From Streptomyces luomodiensis (lineage in GTDB: Bacteria; Actinomycetota; Actinomycetes; Streptomycetales; Streptomycetaceae): a DNA stretch of 64,000 bases. The stretch spans positions 4,960,001-5,024,000 of the forward strand of contig NZ_CP117522.1 in the NCBI RefSeq assembly GCF_031679605.1, in the 5' to 3' direction. Positions 25,706 to 34,847 of this stretch are shown here, one piece after another. Each line of letters starts with the position of its first letter. The first letter of the stretch is position 1. The notes beneath the pieces are model-generated. The model made no database searches. It was not told the origin of the DNA and saw only the letters and a list, made by a program, of their open reading frames with translations. A program made the position numbers and the translations under genes.

Positions 25706-25829
25706 CGGACCGGCGGAGCCCGGTGGGCGGGGTGACGTCCCGCCCACCGGGTTCGCCCGACGCGGCACTTGTAGGATGACTGGGCAATCGGGCGAATTGA
25801 AGCGGAACCGAGCGAGGGGAACGGGCGAG

Positions 25830-26576
25830 ATGGCGTTGCGGGCGGCCGGACGACAGTCGCTGGTCGACACCGTGGTGGAGCAGCTGCGGGCACAACTCGC
25901 CGAGGGCGAGTGGAAGGTCGGCGACCGCGTGCCCACCGAGCACGCCCTCGCCGAACAGCTCCAGGTCGGCCGGAACACGGTCCGCGAGGCGGTCCGCGTC
26001 CTCGTGCACGCGGGAATGTTGCAGTCCCGGCAGGGCGAGGGCACCTTCGTGGTCTCCACCACCGACCCCGCCGAAGTCATGCGGGATGTGCGGCGCGCCG
26101 GAATCCGGGATGTGCTGGAGTTGCGGATCGCCCTGGAGGCGGAGGGCGCGCGGCTGGCCGCGCTCCGCCACACCCCCGCCGATCTGCGGCGGATGCGGGC
26201 GGCGCTGAAGTTGCTGGAGTCGTTGGAGGCACTGGAGTCTCCGGAGCCGTTCGAGCACGCCGGGGAGCAGCCCGCGTCCGGCAGCCATGAGCTGTACGCG
26301 TCCCATGACGTCGGATTCCACATCGCCGTCGTCGACGCCGCGCACAACGCCGCGCTGAGCGCGACCTACGGCTGGTTCAGCACCTCGGTACGCGAGTCGC
26401 TGGTGGCCTCGCTCGGCGACCGGGAGTTGCCGAGCATTTCCCATGCCGACCACCGCGCCCTCGTCGACGCCATCGCCTCCGGCGACCCGGCGGCCGCCGA
26501 GGCGGCGGCGCGGGCGCTGCTGGAGACACCGAAGCGCGCGATCGAGGCGCTGCTCGCCGCCGACGCCACCGGCTGA
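25830..26576 (+). CDS. GntR/FadR-family (FCD) transcriptional regulator
   Basis: 248 residues. The winged helix is at about 10-75 (GDRVPTEHALAEQLQVGRNTVREAVRVLVHAGML). An FCD ligand-binding domain follows (about 85-235), with metal-ligand candidates in RDVLELRIALEAEGARL, SHDVGFHIAVV and HADHRALVDAI. Such FCD proteins bind small carboxylates through a metal ion. It is followed 94 bp later by an MFS transporter in the same direction, its likely target. The ATG at 25830 has an AGGGGAA site; an ATG 18 codons earlier overlaps probable promoter sequence. Confidence 0.9.
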   Translation: MALRAAGRQSLVDTVVEQLRAQLAEGEWKVGDRVPTEHALAEQLQVGRNTVREAVRVLVHAGMLQSRQGEGTFVVSTTDPAEVMRDVRRAGIRDVLELRIALEAEGARLAALRHTPADLRRMRAALKLLESLEALESPEPFEHAGEQPASGSHELYASHDVGFHIAVVDAAHNAALSATYGWFSTSVRESLVASLGDRELPSISHADHRALVDAIASGDPAAAEAAARALLETPKRAIEALLAADATG

Positions 26577-26670
26577 GCCCCCTTCGGCGCGCCTGATCGC
26601 GGCCCGGCGCTCCCACCACCCACTACCCCGCCACCTCACCCCACCTCACCACGTCGGAACGGAGCTCTTC

Positions 26671-27966
26671 TTGCCACGCCCGCACGCCCCCGGCCCCGAG
26701 GCCGAACCCCTGCCGGTGGACGCCGAGACGGATCTGCGGCCGACCCGCGAGGTGGCCGCCGCGCGGCGCACCCTGCGGGCCCACCCCGCGCTCCTGCTGA
26801 TCGGCATCGTGCTGGCGTCGCTCAACATGCGGGCCGCGCTCGCCGGGGTCTCCCCGCTCCTCGGTGAGATCAGCGGCCACTTCGGGCTGTCCGCGACCGC
26901 GGGCAGTCTGGTCACCACCATTCCGCTGATCTTCATGGGCCTCGCCTCGCCCTTCGCACCCCGGCTCGCCCGGCGCTGGGGCACCGAGGCCGTGCTGCTG
27001 GGCGCGCTGGTGCTGCTGTTCGGCGGCGTACTGCTGCGCGTGGCGTCGCCCGTGACGGCGCTCTTCGCCGGCGGCGCCCTCGTCGGCAGCGGGATCGCGT
27101 TCCTCAATGTGCTGATGCCGGGCCTGGTCAAGCGTGACTTCCCGCACCGGGCCGCCGGGATGACCGCGCTCTACACCACCTCGATGATCGCCGGTGCGAC
27201 GGTCTCCGCCGCCTCCGCCGTGCCCCTGGAGGACGCGCTCGGCGGCTGGCGGGGTTCGCTCGCCTTCTGGGCGCTGCCGGCCGCGGTCGCGACGCTGGTC
27301 TGGATACCGCAGACGGTGCTCGCCCGGCGCGGAACGCACCACGGTGAGCCCGCGGCGACTCCGGCGAGGACGACGCCGGCCGCGGCGGGGCCGAGGCTGA
27401 GCCGCTCCCCGCTGGCCTGGCAGGTCACGCTGTTCATGGGGTTGCAGTCGTTGATCGCCTACGTCTGCGTCGCGTGGATGCCGACGATCTTCACCGACCA
27501 CGGTATGAGCAAGAGCACGGCCGGGCTGGTGTTCGCGTTCAGCAACATGCTCCAGATGGTCGGTTCGTTCGTGGTGCCCACCCTCGCCGGGCGGATGCGC
27601 TCCCAGCGGTCGCTGGCCGTCGCCGTAGCGGCGCTGATGGCGTCCGGTATCGCGGGCATGCTGGTGGCCCCCGTCGCCGGTGCCTGGGTGTGGGCGGCGC
27701 TGATCGGCGTCGGACAGGGCGGGGCCGTGGGGCTGGCGCTGACCATGATGGTGCTGCGGACCGGGGACGCCCACACCTCCGCGCGCCTGTCCGGAATGGC
27801 GCAGACTTGGGGCTATCTGCTCGCCGCCGCGGGCCCGCTGGTGCTCGGCGCGGTGCACCAGGCCACCGGGGGCTGGACCGTGCCGCTCACGCTGATGCTG
27901 ACGGTGTGCGGGGCGCTCGCGGTGCTGGGCCTGGGCGCGGGACGCGACCGTAAGATCCGGTCCTGA
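26671..27966 (+). CDS. MFS transporter, CynX/NimT family
   Basis: 431 residues, 12 membrane helices, of the CynX/NimT branch of the MFS. Members carry cyanate, 2-nitroimidazole or other small anions; the substrate here is unknown. The characteristic first helix LNMRAALAGVSPLLGEI is present. The TTG at 26671 is chosen because GGAG lies six bases upstream and the protein then begins just before the cytoplasmic N-tail; the longer frame overlaps the regulator gene. It probably forms one unit with the upstream GntR gene. Confidence 0.88.
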   Translation: MPRPHAPGPEAEPLPVDAETDLRPTREVAAARRTLRAHPALLLIGIVLASLNMRAALAGVSPLLGEISGHFGLSATAGSLVTTIPLIFMGLASPFAPRLARRWGTEAVLLGALVLLFGGVLLRVASPVTALFAGGALVGSGIAFLNVLMPGLVKRDFPHRAAGMTALYTTSMIAGATVSAASAVPLEDALGGWRGSLAFWALPAAVATLVWIPQTVLARRGTHHGEPAATPARTTPAAAGPRLSRSPLAWQVTLFMGLQSLIAYVCVAWMPTIFTDHGMSKSTAGLVFAFSNMLQMVGSFVVPTLAGRMRSQRSLAVAVAALMASGIAGMLVAPVAGAWVWAALIGVGQGGAVGLALTMMVLRTGDAHTSARLSGMAQTWGYLLAAAGPLVLGAVHQATGGWTVPLTLMLTVCGALAVLGLGAGRDRKIRS

Positions 27967-28123
27967 GCTCCTTGACCGCTCCGGGAGTCCGAGCGGCTCA
28001 ACTGGCCGCACTCCGTGCGCGGTCCGACGCTTTCACAGCCGGTCCTCAGCCCGCAGAGGGCCGCTCGACAACTCCCGCCGCCACTCTCGGTGTCATCGGC
28101 ACCGACGAGGACCGGAGGACGGG

Positions 28124-28393
28124 ATGAGCGGCATGGACGAGGCGGAGACCACCCAGGGCACGCGGGCCACGGCGGGCACCCGGCGGCCGTGGCGGAAGCT
28201 GCTGCGGGCTCCCTGGACCGTGGTGTGTGTGGCGGCGACCGTGCTGCTCGGTTCGTCCGCGACCGTGGCCTCGGCCCTGGACAAGGCCAACGCGGCCCCC
28301 ACGCGCTTCGCTGCGGCGGCCGTCACGACGACCGCCGCCACCGCGGAGACGACCGGCGGCCGCTCCGCCGTCCCGGCGCGGTGGCGGCCGTAA
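28124..28393 (+). CDS. Small membrane-anchored protein, unknown function
   Basis: 89 residues. An acidic/Thr-rich N-tail, a single hydrophobic helix at about 31-50 (WTVVCVAATVLLGSSATVASAL) and an Ala/Thr-rich C-terminus without Cys. A convincing GGAGG lies six bases before the ATG. It converges with the ABC operon. No homologue is recognised; it could be a secreted small protein if the helix is a signal peptide. Confidence 0.55.
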   Translation: MSGMDEAETTQGTRATAGTRRPWRKLLRAPWTVVCVAATVLLGSSATVASALDKANAAPTRFAAAAVTTTAATAETTGGRSAVPARWRP

Positions 28394-28467
28394 GGCGCGC
28401 ATGAGCCCTCTGGGCACGGGGTGTCCGCATAAGCCCCTGCGCGCCGGGCGTCACCCCGCGCGGGTGG

Positions 28468-29196
28468 TCACTCCTCCCCGGCGAGGGTCAGCGAGCGCAG
28501 CTTGCGGCCCGCGTACCAGGTCGCGGCCCCGGTCACGGCCAGCAGCAGGATGACACCGGTCGTCAGGCCGACGTCCGACGAGATCACATCGCCGTCCTCG
28601 ACCTTCTGCGCGAGCGCCAGCGCCCACTGCTGCACGCTGAGCTTGCGGGCCCCGTCCACCAGGCTGCCGAAGAAGGTCTCCCAGACCAGGGCGTAGACCA
28701 GACCGGCGATCACCGCGTGCCGGGTCACGGTGCCCAGCAGCAGGAAGATCGCGCTGTAGGCGACCGAGGCCACGGCGGCGGCGACGGCGTAGCCGACGGC
28801 CAGCTGATGGGCGTTGCCGTTGAGCAGGAAGCCCGCGAGCAGGGTGGGGATCGCGGAGAAGGCGACCGTGACGCCGATCGCCACGACCAGCTTGGTGATG
28901 ATGATCGTCGGTCGCTTCACCGGCTTGGCCAGCAGATAGATGACCGAGCCGTCGTCGATCTCCGGGCCGATCGCGCCCGTACCGGCGATCACGCCGATCA
29001 GCGGGACCATGGTGGCCATCGCGAAGCCGCCGAGGATCGCGTCGGCCGTGTTGTCGTCCGCTCCGGTCAGCAGCCGTACGGCGAGCGAGATCAGCAGCAG
29101 CAGACCGGGCAGGGTGAAGAGGATCAGCGCCCGGCGGCGGCCGAGCAGGGCCCGGTAGGTGAGCCGCGCGACGGTGGGGTGGTAGAGCGAGGACAT
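28468..29196 (-). CDS. ABC-2 type permease (second pair of a four-gene exporter)
   Basis: 242 residues, six hydrophobic segments, last gene of the minus-strand ABC operon and 15 bp from the preceding ATPase gene. The GPEIDDGSVIYLLAKPVKR stretch between helices is typical of ABC-2 exporter permeases that pair with NatA/CcmA-like ATPases. AGGAG lies nine bases before the ATG. The substrate is unknown. Confidence 0.85.
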   Translation of the reverse strand: MSSLYHPTVARLTYRALLGRRRALILFTLPGLLLLISLAVRLLTGADDNTADAILGGFAMATMVPLIGVIAGTGAIGPEIDDGSVIYLLAKPVKRPTIIITKLVVAIGVTVAFSAIPTLLAGFLLNGNAHQLAVGYAVAAAVASVAYSAIFLLLGTVTRHAVIAGLVYALVWETFFGSLVDGARKLSVQQWALALAQKVEDGDVISSDVGLTTGVILLLAVTGAATWYAGRKLRSLTLAGEE

Positions 29197-29211
29197 CGCT
29201 GTGGGCTCCTT

Positions 29212-30138
29212 TCAGGCCGCGACGAGGTAGGAGAAGACGCTCTCCAGGGACTCGTCGGAGGGCGAGACCGTGAGGAGCCGGATGCCCTGGTCACGGGCGA
29301 CCCGGGGGAGCAGTTCGGTGAACCGGGCGAAGTCGACGGCCTGGATGTGCAGTCCGCCGTCGGCGCCGGTGCTCGCGTCGACCTCGATTCCGGTGGTCGA
29401 CGGGTCGGCGATCAGGGCGGCCGCGAGCGCGCGGTCGTCGCTGGACCGGACGAGATAGCGGTGCGGACGGTCCGTCATCAGCCGGCGGATCTTGCGGAAG
29501 TCGCCGGAGGCGGCGTGCCGGCCCGCGACGATCACCTCTATGTGCGCCGCCAGCTGTTCGACCTCCTCGAGGATGTGTGAGGAGAACAGCACGGTGCGGC
29601 CCTCCGCGCCCATCCGCCGGAGCAGATCCATGAGCTGCATCCGCTGCCGCGGGTCCATGCCGTTGAACGGTTCGTCCAGCAGGAGCACCGACGGCTCGTG
29701 CACCAGCGCGGAGGCCATCTTCACCCGCTGGCGCATGCCCTTGCTGTACGTGGCGATCTTGCGGGAGCCCGCGTAGTCCATCTCGACGGTGTCGAGCGCC
29801 TTACGGGCGGCGGCGCGCGGATCGGGCAGCCCGTGCAGCTCGGCGTTGGCGATCACGAACTCACGGCCGGTGAGGAAGTCGTACATCGCCTCGCGCTCGG
29901 GGACGATGCCGATGTGGCGGTAGGCCTGCTCATTGCGCCAGATCTGGGCGCCGTCGAGGGTCACCGATCCGGTGGAGGGGGCCAGGAAGCCGCCCATCAT
30001 GTTGATGAGGGTGGACTTCCCGGCGCCGTTGGGGCCGAGCAGCCCGGTGACCCCGGGGCCGATGGTCATGGTCACGTCGTTGACGGCCACGACGTTCCCG
30101 AACCAGCGGGAGACGTTGTCGATGGCGATCGTGGTCAC
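29212..30138 (-). CDS. ABC transporter ATP-binding protein (second ATPase)
   Basis: 308 residues. Walker A GPNGAGKST (about 34-42), a Q-loop region near VPEREAMYDF, signature YSKGMRQRV (about 133-141, a variant of LSGGQ), Walker B VLLLDEPFNGMD, and the H-loop His in FSSHILEE. A 100-residue C-terminal domain follows, as in drug/lantibiotic exporters of the DrrA/CcmA class. Its GTG start overlaps the stop codon of the upstream permease gene (GTGA), so translation is coupled. It probably pairs with the permease directly downstream. Confidence 0.92.
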   Translation of the reverse strand: MTTIAIDNVSRWFGNVVAVNDVTMTIGPGVTGLLGPNGAGKSTLINMMGGFLAPSTGSVTLDGAQIWRNEQAYRHIGIVPEREAMYDFLTGREFVIANAELHGLPDPRAAARKALDTVEMDYAGSRKIATYSKGMRQRVKMASALVHEPSVLLLDEPFNGMDPRQRMQLMDLLRRMGAEGRTVLFSSHILEEVEQLAAHIEVIVAGRHAASGDFRKIRRLMTDRPHRYLVRSSDDRALAAALIADPSTTGIEVDASTGADGGLHIQAVDFARFTELLPRVARDQGIRLLTVSPSDESLESVFSYLVAA

Positions 30139-31034
30139 AGGCCGACCTTTCGGTAGCGGCGCATCAGCAGCCCGTACGAGCCGGCGATCAGGCCGAGGAG
30201 GACGAGGAGGTAGACGAACCCGGTCCCGGTGCCGGGGCCGTACTCGCCGGGGAAGGAGGAGCCGGCGCCGAGGAACGCCGTCTGCACCCCGTCGATGATG
30301 GTGATCGGCGAGAACAGCCCGATCCAGCTCACCGCGCCGGTGCTGCCCTGGTCCCAGGCGATGGCCTGGACGGCGGACACCGCGCCGTAGGAGATGGTCA
30401 GCAGGGCGATGACGGCGGCGACGCCGAAGCCGCGGCGCGGGGTGAGCGCGGCGATGACCAGGCTGAGACCGGCGAAGAGGAGGGAGAGCAGAGCCACGGA
30501 GACCAGTCCTTGTGCGAAGCCCTTCGTCTGATCGGCGAAGTCGAGCTTGGCGAGCAGTGCCCCGACGTAGAGGATCAGCAGGGGCGCGCCGGTGAGGATG
30601 AACAGGGCGGAGGCCATGGCGGCGAACTTGGCCACCACGTAGTCCATCGTGTCGATGGGGCGGGAGAAGTAGAGCGGGATCGTCCGGAAGCGGAGGTCCC
30701 GGGAGACGGACTGCGGCGCCTGGGAGGCGGTGTAGAGGCCGATGACGGCCTGGAGCATGATCGCGTAGCGGGTGTACTGGACGGGCAGCTTCTCCGCGCT
30801 GGTGGCGACGGCGACCGCGACGATGATCGCGGCGGGCATGCACATCACGGCCAACAGCAGCATCGGCGCGACCTTGGACTTCGCGGAGCGGCCGAGGCCG
30901 TAGGCGCCGCGCAGACTCTGGGAGAAGAGCGAGCGGCGGGCGTAGGCGCGGCCCAGGCGCGGGCCCTCGTAGTGGCGGTAGCCGATGTTGTGAATGACGT
31001 CGGCGCGCTGCTGGGTCACGGTCTCAGGCGGCAT
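30135..31034 (-). CDS. ABC-2 type permease (first pair)
   Basis: 299 residues with six membrane helices. A cytoplasmic N-terminus (about 1-55, with NIGYRHYEGPRLGR) precedes the first helix at about 58-76. GGAGG is placed eight bases before the ATG. The start overlaps the upstream ATPase gene by 11 bp and the stop overlaps the downstream ATPase gene by 4 bp, locking the four genes into one operon. Confidence 0.88.
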   Translation of the reverse strand: MPPETVTQQRADVIHNIGYRHYEGPRLGRAYARRSLFSQSLRGAYGLGRSAKSKVAPMLLLAVMCMPAAIIVAVAVATSAEKLPVQYTRYAIMLQAVIGLYTASQAPQSVSRDLRFRTIPLYFSRPIDTMDYVVAKFAAMASALFILTGAPLLILYVGALLAKLDFADQTKGFAQGLVSVALLSLLFAGLSLVIAALTPRRGFGVAAVIALLTISYGAVSAVQAIAWDQGSTGAVSWIGLFSPITIIDGVQTAFLGAGSSFPGEYGPGTGTGFVYLLVLLGLIAGSYGLLMRRYRKVGL

Positions 31035-32091
31035 CGACGGCACCTCCGTTCGCGTTCGCTTTCGCGCCCTCGTCGGCGTCGGTGTCGGCGTAGGCGTCCG
31101 TGTCGGCGCCCTCGTCGTCGGCGTCGGGCCGGAAGATCTCCGCGATGCGGTGGCGGCGCTGTTCCATGCGGACCAGGCCGAGGCCGAGGCCGGCGATGGT
31201 GTCCCGGACCGTGTCGTACGTCGCCTCCCCCGCGACGTCGACCAGCAGCACGTGGTCGGAGCCGGGCGCCCCGTCGGCACCCCGGCCGGCGGGCTGGACG
31301 GTGAGCCCGGCCCGGTCCAGGGCGGTGCGCAGCGCCGCGGTGCCGTCCGGGTGGTCGGCGGTGTCGGTCACCTCGACCGCGAGCGAGGCCGTCATCTGGG
31401 TGAAGTCGCTGGTGGAGCTGGAGCGGAGCAGCTTGCCGCCGTCGATGACCACCACGTGGTCGCAGGTGCGCTCCAGCTCGCCGAGCAGATGCGAGGTGAC
31501 CAGGACCGAGATGCCGAAGTCGGTGTGGACGCGGCGGATCAGGCCCAGCATCTCATCGCGGCCGACCGGGTCCAGTCCGTTGGTCGGCTCGTCCAGCAGC
31601 ACCAGACGCGGATCGTGCACCAGGGCCTGGGCGAGCTTGACCCGCTGCTTCATGCCCGTGGAGTAGCCGCCCATGGGGCGATATCGCTCCTCGTACAGCC
31701 CGACATGGCGCAGGGTGTCGGCCGTGCGCTCACGGGCGGCGGACGGCGGCAGCCCGGACATGCGCGCCATGTGGACGACGAACTCGGTCGCCGAGACATC
31801 GGGCGGCAGGCAGTCGTGCTCGGGCATGTAGCCGACGCTTTCGCGGATGGCGCTGCCGTCCTTGGCCACGTCGAGACCGAGCACGGTGGCGCGACCCTCG
31901 CTGGCGGGCGACAGCCCGAGCAGGATCTTGATCAGCGTGGACTTACCGGCGCCGTTGGCACCCACCAGGCCGGTAACGCCTGGCGCGATGTCGACGGAGA
32001 GCCGGTCGAGCGCGGTGACCCGGGGGAACCGCTTGCTCAGACTTTCGGTGGCGATCACAGTCACGTCTTCGACCGTAGTGGTGTGAGGCAC
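31024..32091 (-). CDS. ABC transporter ATP-binding protein (first ATPase)
   Basis: 355 residues. Walker A GANGAGKST (about 43-51), signature YSTGMKQRV, Walker B LVLLDEPTNGLD and H-loop TSHLLGELE are all present. The C-terminal 100 residues are an accessory domain ending in an Asp/Ala/Asn-rich acidic tail. It is the first gene of the four-gene exporter operon. A GGAGGG site lies nine bases before the GTG at 32091; an internal GTG (VTVIATESL) is an alternative start. Two ATPases and two permeases suggest either a heteromeric complex or two related exporters. Confidence 0.92.
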   Translation of the reverse strand: MPHTTTVEDVTVIATESLSKRFPRVTALDRLSVDIAPGVTGLVGANGAGKSTLIKILLGLSPASEGRATVLGLDVAKDGSAIRESVGYMPEHDCLPPDVSATEFVVHMARMSGLPPSAARERTADTLRHVGLYEERYRPMGGYSTGMKQRVKLAQALVHDPRLVLLDEPTNGLDPVGRDEMLGLIRRVHTDFGISVLVTSHLLGELERTCDHVVVIDGGKLLRSSSTSDFTQMTASLAVEVTDTADHPDGTAALRTALDRAGLTVQPAGRGADGAPGSDHVLLVDVAGEATYDTVRDTIAGLGLGLVRMEQRRHRIAEIFRPDADDEGADTDAYADTDADEGAKANANGGAVDAA

Positions 32092-32240
32092 GGACGACGT
32101 CCCTCCAGACGGTGGGATTCGTCTAGTCCTCGGGTCTGACGCGCCCGTAAGGGACGGGCCCCTGACCGGAGGGGGTTACCGAGGGTATCCACAACCTTGG
32201 CGGGACTTGAGCCCGGTGTGGGCGACGATCGGCGACAGGC

Positions 32241-32308
32241 CCTGACGACGAACCCTGACGGCAGGTCCTGACGGCAGATCCTGACGACGAACCCTGACGG
32301 CAGGTCCT
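32241..32308. repeat. 29-bp direct repeat, period 39 bp, at the end of pspAB
   Basis: CCTGACGACGAACCCTGACG plus GCAGGTCCT occurs at 32241-32269 and 32280-32308, joined by a shorter GACGGCAGAT copy. The second copy overlaps the pspAB stop codon (32307-32309). Confidence 0.85.
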
Positions 32309-32891
32309 AGAGACCCGGCGCGCCCCAGACCGGGAACCAGCGGCTCAGATCCTGCTCGATCCGCAGATCGTCCCCGAGCAGCGCCCGCACCTGAAGCTCC
32401 AGCGCGTTGTCCCGCCGCTCCGTGCCGCCCGGCAGCGGCGCGAAGGGGTAGAAGGTGCCGCGCTTGTAGAGATACACCAGCGCGAGGGAACGCCCCGCCG
32501 CGTCCCGGAAGCCGATCAGCGAGCACAGCAGCTGCGGGCCGAACCCCCCGTCCTGGAGCAGCGAATTGACCGCGTGCAGGTCGTTCACCAGGGCCGCCAC
32601 ATCGTCCGGCGGCTGCCGGGCCAGCAGCCAGGTGAAGCCGTACGCGTCCTGGCTGAACTCCACCGGCACCCCGCCCCGGTCCGTGTCCGCGTCCAGCAGC
32701 TCCCGCACATCCCGCTGGAGCTGGGAGAAGGCGCCGCCCTCCACACTCGCGAAACAGACCGAACCCTGTCCGGTCGGGGTGAACCCCGACCCCGCCTCCA
32801 GGCTGACCGCGGCCCCGGGGAGCCCGAAGAGCCGGTCGAGGTCGGGGCGCACCGGCTTGCTGCGGCCCAGGAGGGCGTCCCAGAACCCCAC
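32307..32891 (-). CDS. pspAB: PspA-associated protein PspAB
   Basis: 194 residues. The opening GFWDALLGRSKPVRPDLDRLFGLP and the overall length match the actinobacterial PspAB family, which accompanies phage-shock/membrane-stress genes; its biochemical role is not established. No membrane segment is visible, so it is probably a peripheral cytoplasmic protein. It begins with GTG three bases after the htpX stop, with GGAAGGGG upstream, forming an htpX-pspAB operon. This pairing supports a joint membrane-quality-control function. Confidence 0.85.
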   Translation of the reverse strand: MGFWDALLGRSKPVRPDLDRLFGLPGAAVSLEAGSGFTPTGQGSVCFASVEGGAFSQLQRDVRELLDADTDRGGVPVEFSQDAYGFTWLLARQPPDDVAALVNDLHAVNSLLQDGGFGPQLLCSLIGFRDAAGRSLALVYLYKRGTFYPFAPLPGGTERRDNALELQVRALLGDDLRIEQDLSRWFPVWGAPGL

Positions 32892-32894
32892 GCC

Positions 32895-33803
32895 TCAGCC
32901 CCTTCCCGCCTGGCCCAGCTGGGCGGAGACGCGGGCGAGCCCCTCGAGCCGCCGCTCCAGCGTCGGATGCGAGGAGAACAGCCGGCTGACGCTCTCCCCG
33001 GAGAGCGCGGGGGCGAAGAAGAAGGCGTTGAACGGCTCGACCTTGCGCAGATCGCGGGTCGGAATCCGGGCCATCTGCCCGGTCACCTTGGTCAGCGCGG
33101 CGGCGAGCGCGGAGGGACGCCCGGTCAGCAGCGCACCGGCGCGGTCGGCGGACAGCTCGCGATAGCGGGACAGCAGCCGGGTCAGCAGAAAGCTGATCGC
33201 GTAGACCACGGCGCTGACCAGCGGAATGAGCAGCACCGCGATGCCCGCGTTGCTGTTGCGGCTGCCCCGGCTGAGCCCGCCCCACAGCGCCGCGCGGGTC
33301 ATGATGCCCGCCAGGACGCCGAGGAAGGAGGCGATGGTCATGACCGCCACATCGCGGTGTGCCACATGCGACAGCTCATGGGCGAGAACGCCCTCCAACT
33401 CCTCCGGCTCCAGCCGGCGCAGCAGCCCCGTGGTGGCGCACACCAGGGCGTTCTGCTGGTTGCGGCCGGTGGCGAAGGCGTTGGGCACATCGGTGTCGGC
33501 GATGGCCACCCGTGGCTTGGGCATGTCCGCGAGCGCGCACAGCCGGTCCACGGCACCGTGCAGCTCGGGCGCCTGCCGCGGGCTGACCTCCCGGGCGCCC
33601 ATGCTGAAGGCCGCGATCCGGTCGCTGAACCAGAACTGCGCCACGAACAGCCCGCCCGCGATGATCACGATCAGCGGCCAGGCGCCCTTGAACAGCGCGA
33701 GCAGCACACCGATGAAGACCACATAGAGCAGCCCGATGAAGAACATCGTCGTGACCATGCGGGCGGTCAGCCCCCGGTCAGGGGCATAGCGGGTATGCGG
33801 CAT
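32895..33803 (-). CDS. htpX: HtpX zinc metalloprotease
   Basis: 302 residues; an M48B membrane protease that degrades misfolded inner-membrane proteins. Two N-terminal helices (about 15-37 and 42-58) precede the catalytic His142-Glu143-x2-His146 (AHELSHVAHRD), two further helices (about 155-175, 185-210), and the third zinc ligand in RELSADRAG. GGGAGG precedes the ATG. Upstream lies a 7-bp inverted repeat that may be an operator. It forms an operon with pspAB. Confidence 0.95.
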   Translation of the reverse strand: MPHTRYAPDRGLTARMVTTMFFIGLLYVVFIGVLLALFKGAWPLIVIIAGGLFVAQFWFSDRIAAFSMGAREVSPRQAPELHGAVDRLCALADMPKPRVAIADTDVPNAFATGRNQQNALVCATTGLLRRLEPEELEGVLAHELSHVAHRDVAVMTIASFLGVLAGIMTRAALWGGLSRGSRNSNAGIAVLLIPLVSAVVYAISFLLTRLLSRYRELSADRAGALLTGRPSALAAALTKVTGQMARIPTRDLRKVEPFNAFFFAPALSGESVSRLFSSHPTLERRLEGLARVSAQLGQAGRG

Positions 33804-33848
33804 GGGACACCTCCCCTGGCGACGCCAAAGCCCTATACCCGATTCTGC

Positions 33849-33868
33849 CGCTTATCGCGGCATAAGCG
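33849..33868. promoter_or_regulatory. Inverted repeat upstream of htpX
   Basis: CGCTTAT (33849-33855) and ATAAGCG (33862-33868) form a perfect 7-bp inverted repeat with a 6-base spacer, 46 bp upstream of the htpX start in an AT-rich patch; a further half-like ATATAAG follows. It is a good operator or overlapping-promoter candidate. Confidence 0.45.
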
Positions 33869-33892
33869 ATATAAGAGGCGTAAGGTGCCTCA

Positions 33893-34798
33893 TCAGGCGA
33901 TCTGCGCCGCACCCTCCGTGGCGATCTTCTCGAAGACGTCGAGGTCGGCCGCGAAGACCGAATCGGGGATCGGCCAGTGCAGCACGATCTCGTCGATGCC
34001 CAGCTCGGCATGGCGCCCGGCGAAGTCCACGAAGGCGTCCACCGAGCTCAGCGGCCGCCCGGGGTCCGGGGTGAAACCGGTGAGCAACACCGCGTCGAGA
34101 TCGTCGGGGTCCCGTCCGGCCTGCTCGCACGCCTCGCCCAGCCGCGCGAGCTGCCCGCCGATGGCCGCCAGCGAATCGGCCGGGGTGCCCGTCTCGGAGA
34201 TCTTCGGATCGCCCGTGGTCACCCACGCCTGGCCGTACCGCGCCGCCAGCCGCATCCCACGCGGACCGGTGGCGGCCACCGCGAACGGAATGCGCGACGG
34301 CTGCACACAGCCGGGGATGTTGCGCACCTCGTGCGCGCTGTAGTGGGTGCCCTCGTACGTCACCACATCGTGGGTCAGCAGCCGGTCGAGCAGCTCGACG
34401 AACTCGGCGAACCGGTCCGCCCGCTCCCTCGGCGACCACGGCTCCTCACCGCCGCGCAGCAGCGCCGTCGCGTCGAAGCCGGAGCCGCCCGCGCCGATGC
34501 CCAGCCCGATCCGCCCGCCGGACACGTCGTCCAGCGTGATCAGCTCCTTGGCCAGCGTCACGGGATGGCGGAAGTTGGGGGAGGTGACCAGGGTGCCCAG
34601 CCGCATCCGCGAGGTCGCCGCCGCGGCCGCCGTCAGGGTGGGTATGGCCCCGAACCAGGGCCCGTCGCGGAAACTGCGCCAGGACAGATGGTCATAGGTG
34701 TACGCGGCGTGGAAACCCAGCTCCTCGGCGCGCTGCCATACCTCCCGGCCGCCCTCGGTCCAGCGGCGGACGGGCAGGATCACGGTGCTCAGTCGCAT
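33893..34798 (-). CDS. LLM-class flavin/F420-dependent oxidoreductase
   Basis: 301 residues with the luciferase-like monooxygenase TIM-barrel. Typical segments include YTYDHLSW, the RMRLGTLVTSPNFRHPVTLAKELITLDDVSGGR core and GIGAGGSGFDA. Actinobacterial members usually use F420 rather than FMN; the substrate cannot be told from sequence. It is monocistronic, divergent from the second HAD gene across about 160 bp, and has a weak AGGCTC ribosome site. Confidence 0.88.
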   Translation of the reverse strand: MRLSTVILPVRRWTEGGREVWQRAEELGFHAAYTYDHLSWRSFRDGPWFGAIPTLTAAAAATSRMRLGTLVTSPNFRHPVTLAKELITLDDVSGGRIGLGIGAGGSGFDATALLRGGEEPWSPRERADRFAEFVELLDRLLTHDVVTYEGTHYSAHEVRNIPGCVQPSRIPFAVAATGPRGMRLAARYGQAWVTTGDPKISETGTPADSLAAIGGQLARLGEACEQAGRDPDDLDAVLLTGFTPDPGRPLSSVDAFVDFAGRHAELGIDEIVLHWPIPDSVFAADLDVFEKIATEGAAQIA

Positions 34799-34847
34799 AC
34801 CGGGAGCCTAAGCGGCGGGTGTGACAACGCCGCACCGCCGGGGCCCC

